Assembly (NCBI GenBank): GCA_018400515.1
Contig: JAGYMR010000011.1
Coordinates: 1-24,510 of the forward strand
Direction: 5' to 3'
DNA length: 24,510 bases
Source: Tangfeifania sp.
GTDB taxonomy: Bacteria > Bacteroidota > Bacteroidia > Bacteroidales > Prolixibacteraceae
The position numbers were made by a program, and so were the translations under genes. This document shows positions 16,648-24,510 of this stretch, piece by piece. The notes beneath the pieces were generated by a model, which saw only the letters and a list, made by a program, of their open reading frames with translations, ran no database searches and was not told the origin of the DNA. The stretch's first letter is position 1, and each line of letters starts with the position of its first letter.

Positions 16648-17574
16648 ATGAGAGAAAACTGGACAACAAACAATATTCCGGATTTAACAGGCAAAGTAAT
16701 TGTTGTTACCGGAGGAAACAGCGGTCTTGGGTATTGGTCGGTAAAGGCGTTTGCCGAAAAAGGAGCCGGGGTGGTTCTGGCAAGCCGCTCAAAAGAAAGA
16801 GGAGAAAAAGCGAAAACAGCGATTCTGAAGGGGAATCCGGAAGGGAACGTTGAAGTGGCTGAGCTCAATTTGGCTGATCTGGATTCGGTTCACCGTTTTG
16901 CAAAGACATTTCTGCACAAACACGACCGGCTGGATGTGCTGCTGAACAACGCCGGAATCATGACAACCCCCTGGTTTACAACCAAAGACGGCTTTGAAGG
17001 CCAGGTGGGAATCAACCATCTGGGCCATTTTGCCCTCACCGGATGGTTGCTGCCTGGCCTTCAGGAAACTCCCGGTTCGCGGGTGGTAAATGTGAGCAGC
17101 ATGGCGCACAGGCAGGGAAAAATGGATTTCAGCAACCTGCTCTTTGAGAACGGGAAAGGCTATTCACCCATGAAAGCCTACAGCCGTTCGAAACTGGCCA
17201 ATTTGCTCTTTACGTATGAACTGCAGCGCTTTTTTGAAGCCCATCAAACCGATAGCAAAGCGGTGGCCGCACATCCCGGCGTTTCGCAAACCGAGCTCTT
17301 CCGGCACCTCGATGATAAGTGGTACTTCCGGATGGTCCGTCCCCTGTTTAAAGCCATCTCCCAGGATGGGGAAATGGGGGCCTTACCACAAATCCGGGCC
17401 TCGGTGGATCCGGAAGTTCAGGGAGGTGAATACTACGGGCCATCGGGTTTTAACGAATTGAAAGGCTATCCGGTTAAAGTGAAATCAAACGGGACTTCAC
17501 ACAACCCGGAAGATGCCCGGAAGTTGTGGGAGGTTTCAGAGGAGCTGACAGGGGTGAAATTTACGATGGATTAG
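16648..17574 (+). CDS. SDR family oxidoreductase (retinol dehydrogenase/WWOX-like subgroup)
   Basis: This 308-residue classical short-chain dehydrogenase has the cofactor motif TGGNSGLG (21-28), NNAG (100-103), catalytic Ser in VVNVSS (146-151) and YSRSK (178-182, Tyr178 and Lys182). ASRSKERGE after the second strand, with an Arg near residue 47, suggests NADP(H) preference. It has no signal peptide and should be cytoplasmic. The closest resemblance is to the broad group of retinol dehydrogenase-like bacterial SDRs, whose substrates are mostly unknown. It is divergent from lacI and convergent with the DUF1080 gene. Operator O2 is about 245 bp upstream of its start, so it could belong to the LacI regulon, but this is uncertain. 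Confidence 0.93.
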   Translation: MRENWTTNNIPDLTGKVIVVTGGNSGLGYWSVKAFAEKGAGVVLASRSKERGEKAKTAILKGNPEGNVEVAELNLADLDSVHRFAKTFLHKHDRLDVLLNNAGIMTTPWFTTKDGFEGQVGINHLGHFALTGWLLPGLQETPGSRVVNVSSMAHRQGKMDFSNLLFENGKGYSPMKAYSRSKLANLLFTYELQRFFEAHQTDSKAVAAHPGVSQTELFRHLDDKWYFRMVRPLFKAISQDGEMGALPQIRASVDPEVQGGEYYGPSGFNELKGYPVKVKSNGTSHNPEDARKLWEVSEELTGVKFTMD

Positions 17575-17696
17575 TCCGGAAGGCCATTATCATATGCATT
17601 AAATGGTCCCCGGCTTCTTTTTTCAGCCGCTCTCACCGCTCCCCCCTTTTTTTGTACTACCCTGCCAGGATGATACCTGCAACTCCTTTATCCGGG

Positions 17697-18701
17697 TTAC
17701 TCCACAATGGGTCTCAGCACCAGGTTCCTGTATAACACTTTTCCGTGGTCTCCCTGGAGGTAAATGGGGCCGGGTTTGAAAACATCGGCAATAATGGCTC
17801 CTCCGGTGGGACCGTAGGCAGGTTGATTGTCAATGATGGTCGTCCCGTTCAGCACCACCGTGATATGCCGGTCACAAAGCGTAATGTCCATCGACTGCCA
17901 TTCTCCTGCGGGCTTTTCTGCAGCCACCTCTGGTTTAATTCTGCTATACAAAGCTCCCATATTGTGGGAATCCAGCTCCTTACCATAAGAGTCGACCACC
18001 TGTATCTCATACATCCCTCGCAAATAAACCCCGCTGTTGCTTCCCTCGGGAATGTTCACCTCCAGCTTCAGGTTAAAATCCTTAAATTCCTGCTCGGTCC
18101 GAAGATTGCCGTAATAAATGTGTTCGCCCGCTTTTTGAACGGGATCATTCACCAGTACACCATCCACCACTTTAAATCCATTGGGTCGGCCCGGATTGAT
18201 CAACCGCCAGCCGGAAAGATCCTTCCCGTTGAACAGTTCCACCGGTTCCCCGTACTTCACCTTTGAAAGGTCCGGTGCCGGGGGCACATCGGGAAGCTTC
18301 CAACCCGTAAAAGGCAATTTTGATGCACCGATGCCATCATGCGAAGGGGAAATGGAAACACCATCCAGTTTTTCTCCGCTTTTTGAGACCTTAAAAAGGT
18401 GGGGAATGATCATACTCCGTTCATTCCCGTTGCTGCCGGTCCGGGTTACTTCCCGGGCACGGGAAACCAGCATGTTATTTTCATCCATGATAAACACATG
18501 CGCCACCGGCGTAACGCTGCCGCCACGCCAAAGCAACCGGGCATCGAGAAAATCCCCGTTTTTAAACACATGAAGCCATCCCACAGAGCCCCCTTCAATA
18601 TCGAGGGTCCACATCCCCTCAAAAGCTTTGTAAGGATTCTGGGCTTTAACCAGGGGCATCAACAGGAAAACAAAAACAGCTAATAAGAAAAATTTTTTCA
18701 T
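17697..18701 (-). CDS. Exported DUF1080 protein (3-keto-disaccharide hydrolase family)
   Basis: The 334-residue protein begins with a signal peptide (KKFFLLAVFVFLLMPLVKA, cleavage likely before QN at residue 21); there is no lipobox Cys. The C-terminal half (about 155-334) is a DUF1080 domain with the typical ELFNGKDLSGW start, SNSGVYLRGMYEIQVVDSYG, MGALYSRIKP and GPIYLQGDHGKVLYRNLVLRP end. Pfam now names this family after 3-keto-disaccharide hydrolysis, the step after a Gfo/Idh-type oxidation at C3 of a glycoside. The N-terminal 150 residues form a separate beta-rich domain (FEGMWTLDIEGGSVGWLHVF) that I cannot name. The Tat-exported Gfo/Idh enzyme in the adjacent island is a natural partner, although this gene is separated from it by the SDR gene. 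Confidence 0.92.
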   Translation of the reverse strand: MKKFFLLAVFVFLLMPLVKAQNPYKAFEGMWTLDIEGGSVGWLHVFKNGDFLDARLLWRGGSVTPVAHVFIMDENNMLVSRAREVTRTGSNGNERSMIIPHLFKVSKSGEKLDGVSISPSHDGIGASKLPFTGWKLPDVPPAPDLSKVKYGEPVELFNGKDLSGWRLINPGRPNGFKVVDGVLVNDPVQKAGEHIYYGNLRTEQEFKDFNLKLEVNIPEGSNSGVYLRGMYEIQVVDSYGKELDSHNMGALYSRIKPEVAAEKPAGEWQSMDITLCDRHITVVLNGTTIIDNQPAYGPTGGAIIADVFKPGPIYLQGDHGKVLYRNLVLRPIVE

Positions 18702-21072
<2,371 letters not shown>

Positions 21073-21125
21073 TGCCTTCAATGATCAAAAAAGTTGGTCT
21101 ATGCATTTTTCACCAATCAATCTTA

Positions 21126-21638
21126 ATGAAGCTAAAAGAGAAATTTGCACAATACACACTTGAAAAAAAAGCATCACGGATGAACCGCCAGGTGAAGGTT
21201 CCTGATATGAAAAACCTCGGCAAAGTGGGGGTCCTCTGGCAACCCGAACAGGAGAAAGCGTTCCATTACCTTCACGATCAGTTTATCCATTCCGGGGTCA
21301 TCTTCCGGAATCTCTGCATCTGCCCGGGAGGAAGCTTCCTTTCTTCCGGTTCCAGTGCCATCTCCCCAAAGGATTTTAACTGGCTTGGGCTTCCCAAAAG
21401 CGGCATTGCTGAAGATTTTATCCAAATGGAATTCGACCTGCTTTTTAACTTAGCGCTGGAACAGACCCTGGAACTCGACTCCCTGACAGCCCTCAGTCAT
21501 GCCCGTTTTAAAATTGGCGGGTCGGCTTACGACCAGAATTATTTCGATCTGACCATCAAAATTTCCGAAGAGCAGGATGCATTATACCTTGCCGAACAGC
21601 AAATTTTTTATCTGCGACAATTAAATAAAAAAGCATAA
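21126..21638 (+). CDS. DUF6913 family protein
   Basis: I recognise this as the small Bacteroidota family DUF6913, of unknown function. The ATG at 21126 gives 170 residues beginning MKLKEKFAQYTLEKKASR, which fits the family; the frame is open from 21030 but that stretch overlaps ligA and contains the promoter. The pattern is a basic amphipathic start, a GVLWQPEQEKAFHYL segment, then DFNWLGLPKSGIAEDFIQ and the helical stretch FDLLFNLALEQTLELDSLTA followed by SHARFKIGG, which are the family's best-conserved parts. There are no membrane spans or signal peptide. Its stop is 2 bp before the dapA ATG, so the two are translationally linked; this pairing hints at a role near cell-wall or lysine metabolism but proves nothing. 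Confidence 0.82.
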   Translation: MKLKEKFAQYTLEKKASRMNRQVKVPDMKNLGKVGVLWQPEQEKAFHYLHDQFIHSGVIFRNLCICPGGSFLSSGSSAISPKDFNWLGLPKSGIAEDFIQMEFDLLFNLALEQTLELDSLTALSHARFKIGGSAYDQNYFDLTIKISEEQDALYLAEQQIFYLRQLNKKA

Positions 21639-21640
21639 TT

Positions 21641-22516
21641 ATGAATCAACAATTTACAGGTGCAGGCGTCGCCCTTGTTACGCCATTTACTGAAAATAAC
21701 ACCATTGATTTCGACTCCTTCGCAAAAGTGATCGAAAATCAGGTGCAGGAGGGAACCGACTACCTTGTTGCGCTGGGGACCACAGCTGAAACCCCCACCC
21801 TGACTGCCCGGGAAAAAGAGGAAGTAGTAAAGTTTGTAAAAGAAAAAAAGAAAAATCTTCCCCTGGTAGTTGGCATGGGCGGAAACGACACCCGGAAAAT
21901 CATCAAGCAAATCCATAAATTTGATTTCTCCCTGGTTGACGGGTTGCTGATCGTTACCCCTTACTACAACAAACCTTCGCAGGAAGGGATGCTCAGCCAT
22001 TATTCCGCAATCGCCAAAGAGAGCCCCGTACCCATCATCCTTTACAATGTCCCATCCCGCACGGGGGTGAACCTCGAAGCGGAAACCGTTATCCGGCTTG
22101 CCGGTACTTCAGAAAAAATGGTGGCTGTAAAAGAAGCTTCCGGTGATCTTTCCCAGATCACCCGGATCGTTGAGGGAACCCCGGATCATTTTTCCGTATT
22201 GTCGGGAGATGATCCAATGGCCCTGCCCATTATGTCGGTTGGAGGCCGCGGCGTTATTTCAGTGATTGCCAATGCGCTCCCTGGGAAACTCAGTAAAATG
22301 ATCCATTCGGCACAGGCGGAAAATTTCAGGGAAGCCCGGAAAATTCACCTCGAACTGCACCGGTTAACAGGCTTGCTTTTTAAAGAGGGCAATCCCGCCG
22401 GAATTAAAGCGCTGCTCAACATCCAGGGGGTCATTCAAAATGAATTGCGTTCCCCCCTCTGCCGCGTCAGCGACAATACCTTTGACGAGATAAAGGAGGC
22501 CTTTCTGCAATTGTAA
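21641..22516 (+). CDS. dapA: 4-hydroxy-tetrahydrodipicolinate synthase (DapA)
   Basis: DapA condenses pyruvate with aspartate semialdehyde, the first committed step of lysine and diaminopimelate synthesis. The 291-residue length is normal. The Schiff-base lysine is Lys164 (VAVKEASGD), with Tyr135 and Arg140 in YNVPSRTG and Thr47/Thr48 in ALGTTAETPTL. The usual Gly after the two Thr residues is Ala49. The GMGGNDTRK and TPYYNKPSQEG segments are also typical. It is cytoplasmic and probably tetrameric. The ATG follows the DUF6913 stop by 2 bp. No clear terminator follows; a short hairpin at about 22562-22575 lacks a T-run. Confidence 0.97.
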   Translation: MNQQFTGAGVALVTPFTENNTIDFDSFAKVIENQVQEGTDYLVALGTTAETPTLTAREKEEVVKFVKEKKKNLPLVVGMGGNDTRKIIKQIHKFDFSLVDGLLIVTPYYNKPSQEGMLSHYSAIAKESPVPIILYNVPSRTGVNLEAETVIRLAGTSEKMVAVKEASGDLSQITRIVEGTPDHFSVLSGDDPMALPIMSVGGRGVISVIANALPGKLSKMIHSAQAENFREARKIHLELHRLTGLLFKEGNPAGIKALLNIQGVIQNELRSPLCRVSDNTFDEIKEAFLQL

Positions 22517-22530
22517 CAGGTCTGAAGAAG

Positions 22531-22559
22531 TAACCCTTAGGGAAAAAATAACCCTTAGG
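22531..22559 (+). repeat. Two direct copies of TAACCCTTAGG
   Basis: TAACCCTTAGG occurs at 22531-22541 and 22549-22559, 18 bp apart, in the dapA-rpsO gap. The core CCCTTAGGG of the first copy is nearly self-complementary. No role is evident; they may pair with the following AGGGTT at 22574-22579. Confidence 0.6.
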
Positions 22560-22600
22560 CTCTGATGGAAATCAGGGTTCTGATCACTAATAAAAAGAAG

Positions 22601-22631
22601 TTTGAAAAACAAAAACTTTTAGCTACTTTTG
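22601..22631 (+). promoter_or_regulatory. rpsO promoter
   Basis: TTTG (22601-22604) and TACTTTTG (22624-22631) are separated by exactly 19 bp, a full match to the Bacteroidota promoter pattern. Transcription should start near 22637, giving a leader of about 70 nt. Confidence 0.8.
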
Positions 22632-22642
22632 CAGCCTGTAAT

Positions 22643-22681
22643 TTTAAACCGTTGTTATTGAAAGCGATGCTGCGGTTTAAA
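22643..22681 (+). promoter_or_regulatory. Structured rpsO leader, candidate S15 autoregulatory site
   Basis: TTTAAACCG (22643-22651) and CGGTTTAAA (22673-22681) form a perfect 9-bp stem. Inside its 21-nt loop a second helix, ATTG with CGAT around AAAG, is possible and contains a G-U pair beside a G-C pair, the kind of motif ribosomal protein S15 recognises. The hairpin ends 25 nt before the rpsO ATG, so binding could affect initiation. Confidence 0.5.
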
Positions 22682-22706
22682 CATGGTAAAATTTAAATTT
22701 TAAAAA

Positions 22707-22976
22707 ATGTATTTATCACAAGAAAAAAAGCAGGAAATCTTTGCCCAATACGGCAATGACGAAAAAGACACCGGAAGTGCCGAAGGCCAGATCGCATTAT
22801 TCACGCACCGTATTAACCATCTGACCGGGCACATGAAAAAGAACAAAAAAGATTTAAACACCCGCCGGGCATTGATTAAACTGGTGGGAAAAAGGCGCAG
22901 GCTGCTTGATTATCTGAAAGAAAAAGACATTGAAAGGTACCGCGCAATCCTTGGCAAACTGAAATTGCGTAAATAA
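22707..22976 (+). CDS. rpsO: 30S ribosomal protein S15
   Basis: S15 is a primary binder of the central domain of 16S rRNA and forms an intersubunit bridge. The 89-residue protein is full length, with the helical pattern and conserved segments [22 protein letters not shown] and [22 protein letters not shown]. The ATG is preceded by an A/T-rich stretch (TTTTAAAAA) without Shine-Dalgarno, common for highly expressed genes of this phylum. It has its own promoter and leader hairpin and ends at a strong intrinsic terminator. pnp follows 101 bp downstream, the conserved rpsO-pnp order. Confidence 0.98.
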   Translation: MYLSQEKKQEIFAQYGNDEKDTGSAEGQIALFTHRINHLTGHMKKNKKDLNTRRALIKLVGKRRRLLDYLKEKDIERYRAILGKLKLRK

Positions 22977-22983
22977 TTGATCG

Positions 22984-23019
22984 GAAAGGCAACAGCATGC
23001 TGCTTGCCTTTCTTTTTTT
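22984..23019 (+). terminator. Intrinsic terminator of rpsO
   Basis: GAAAGGCAA (22984-22992) pairs with TTGCCTTTC (23004-23012), with an 11-nt loop that is itself largely self-complementary (CAGCATGCTG), followed by seven T residues (23013-23019). It separates rpsO from pnp, so pnp needs readthrough or its own promoter. Confidence 0.92.
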
Positions 23020-23077
23020 ATATTGCAAAACCTCACCACCCATTGTAATTTATTAATTTTTTGATTTTATTTTTAGT

Positions 23078-24510
23078 ATGGTAAATGCAACAGTAAAAAC
23101 AATCGACCTTGCCGATGGCAGGACGATTACCATAGAAACCGGCAAAGTGGCCAAGCAGGCCGATGGGTCGGTGGTCGTTCGAATGGGTGAAACCATGGTG
23201 CTGGGGACCGTTGTCTCCGCAAAAGAAGCAAAAGAGAACGTTGATTTCATGCCCCTGACCGTTGATTATCGCGAAAAATTTTCGGCTGCCGGCCGTTTCC
23301 CGGGGGGGTTTCTGAAACGGGAGGGACGTCCGAGTGACGATGAGATCTTAACCGCACGCCTGGTCGACCGGGTATTGCGTCCGCTGTTCCCCGAAGATTA
23401 TCATGCAGAAACCGCGGTGATGATATCGCTGATTTCGGCCAGCAAGGAAGACTTGCCCGATGCACTGACGGGCCTTGCCGCTTCGGCAGCTATTGCCGTC
23501 TCTGATGTTCCTTTTGAAACACCCATCTCCGAGGTGCGGGTCGGAAGGATCAACGGGGAATTTGTCATCAACCCCACCTACCCGCAGCTGGAGGAATCGG
23601 ACATCGACATCATTGTCGGCGCCTCCTACGATAACATCATGATGGTGGAGGGGGAGATGGATGAAGTGTCTGAAGAGGAGATGCTCGAAGCCATCAAGTT
23701 TGCGCACGATGAAATAAAAAAGCACTGCAAAGTGCAGGAAGAACTGGCGAAAGAACTCGGCGTTGTTAAAAGGGAATATTCCCATGAGATAAACGACGAA
23801 GAGCTCCGTGAAAAAGTGAAGTCCGACCTGTACCAAAAATGTTACGATCTTGCCCGGCAGCAGATCACAGACAAACAGGAACGCATGGACTCCTTTGATA
23901 AAATACGCGATGAATACATCGAAGCATACCTGGAGGCCAATGCCGAAAACGAAGAGATGGATTTTGAACTTCAGGAAATATTGATCAAAAGGTATTTTCA
24001 TGATGTGGAAAAAGAGGCCATGCGCCGGATGATCCTGGACGAAAGCTTTCGCCTGGATGGCCGCGCAACCGATCAGATCAGGCCTATCTGGGGCGAAGTG
24101 GATTACCTGCCCGGCGCCCATGGTTCGGCACTCTTTACCCGGGGGGAGACCCAATCACTGACGTCGGTAACGCTGGGAACCAAAATGGATGAAAAGATCA
24201 TCGATAATGTGACGGTACAGGGGAAAGAACAATTCCTGCTTCACTACAATTTTCCCCCGTTTTGCGTGGGCGAAGCCCGGACTCCCCGGGGCGTAAGCCG
24301 CCGCGAGGTCGGACATGGAAATCTGGCCCACCGTGCACTGAAAAAAATGATTCCCAAGGATTTCCCCTACATCATCCGCATCGTCTCTGATATCCTGGAG
24401 TCCAACGGATCCTCATCCATGGCTACAGTCTGTGCCGGAACAATGGGAATGCTCGATACCGGGATCAAAATGAAAAGACCGGTATCCGGGATTGCCATGG
24501 GACTGATCAC
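23078..24510 (+). CDS. pnp: Polyribonucleotide nucleotidyltransferase (PNPase), N-terminal part
   Basis: PNPase degrades RNA from the 3' end by phosphorolysis. The frame starts with ATG at 23078 ([17 protein letters not shown]) and runs open to the window edge, giving 477 of the usual 700 or so residues. The first RNase PH domain carries [20 protein letters not shown] and [12 protein letters not shown]; the alpha-helical linker domain spans about residues 215-310; the second RNase PH domain starts near [19 protein letters not shown] and includes FTRGETQSL and [20 protein letters not shown]. The window ends just before the catalytic Asp region of the second core; the KH and S1 domains lie outside. 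No clear promoter is visible in the short gap after the rpsO terminator. Confidence 0.97.
   Translation, partial: MVNATVKTIDLADGRTITIETGKVAKQADGSVVVRMGETMVLGTVVSAKEAKENVDFMPLTVDYREKFSAAGRFPGGFLKREGRPSDDEILTARLVDRVLRPLFPEDYHAETAVMISLISASKEDLPDALTGLAASAAIAVSDVPFETPISEVRVGRINGEFVINPTYPQLEESDIDIIVGASYDNIMMVEGEMDEVSEEEMLEAIKFAHDEIKKHCKVQEELAKELGVVKREYSHEINDEELREKVKSDLYQKCYDLARQQITDKQERMDSFDKIRDEYIEAYLEANAENEEMDFELQEILIKRYFHDVEKEAMRRMILDESFRLDGRATDQIRPIWGEVDYLPGAHGSALFTRGETQSLTSVTLGTKMDEKIIDNVTVQGKEQFLLHYNFPPFCVGEARTPRGVSRREVGHGNLAHRALKKMIPKDFPYIIRIVSDILESNGSSSMATVCAGTMGMLDTGIKMKRPVSGIAMGLI

Noticed and set aside
23348..24154. 268-codon open frame on the - strand
   Set aside because: It is antisense to pnp and has no family-like motifs.

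Overview
The window reads as a chromosomal segment of a Bacteroidota bacterium, most likely of the order Bacteroidales or a marine relative. The evidence is the set of lineage-typical families (DUF4914, DUF2027-Smr, DUF6913, DUF1080, Tat-exported Gfo/Idh enzymes), A-rich ribosome-binding regions with few Shine-Dalgarno motifs, and several promoters fitting the Bacteroidota pattern TTTG-N19/21-TAnnTTTG. The genus cannot be named from this sequence alone. I see no insertion sequence, prophage, CRISPR array, tRNA or rRNA.

Left part (1-5657, + strand): the C-terminal end of an SLC13/DASS anion permease, a DUF4914 protein with a PEPCK-like P-loop, then cysD and a cysN with a degenerate APS-kinase-like tail. 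Together these suggest sulfate uptake and activation to APS. A terminator-like hairpin inside a 21-codon upstream ORF lies directly before cysD and looks like an attenuator.

Middle left (5668-9990): the RNase P RNA gene (- strand), a DUF2027-Smr protein (- strand), then queA (queuosine synthesis, apparently without an ATG start) and the M20-family dipeptidase pepD on the + strand.

Middle (10125-18701): an accessory carbohydrate island. On the - strand, in transcription order, are a LacI-type regulator, a Tat-exported Gfo/Idh oxidoreductase, a frameshifted remnant of a second Gfo/Idh gene, a NagA-like deacetylase with a signal peptide, a non-canonical Nramp-family transporter and a NagB-like deaminase. 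Upstream lie an SDR oxidoreductase (+) and an exported DUF1080 (3-keto-glycoside hydrolase family) protein (-). Two near-identical 14-bp palindromes 116 bp apart lie upstream of lacI and are probably its operators. The set suggests periplasmic oxidation or hydrolysis of a glycoside, possibly an amino sugar, with deacetylation and deamination steps.

Right part (19025-24510, + strand): housekeeping genes ligA, a DUF6913 protein coupled to dapA, rpsO with its own promoter, structured leader and strong terminator, and the start of pnp, which runs off the window. The rpsO-pnp order is the widely conserved one.

The most unusual points are the cysD leader, the degenerate APS-kinase tail of CysN, the exported NagA and its island with paired operators, the Gfo/Idh relic, the Nramp protein lacking metal-site motifs, and the rpsO leader hairpin.
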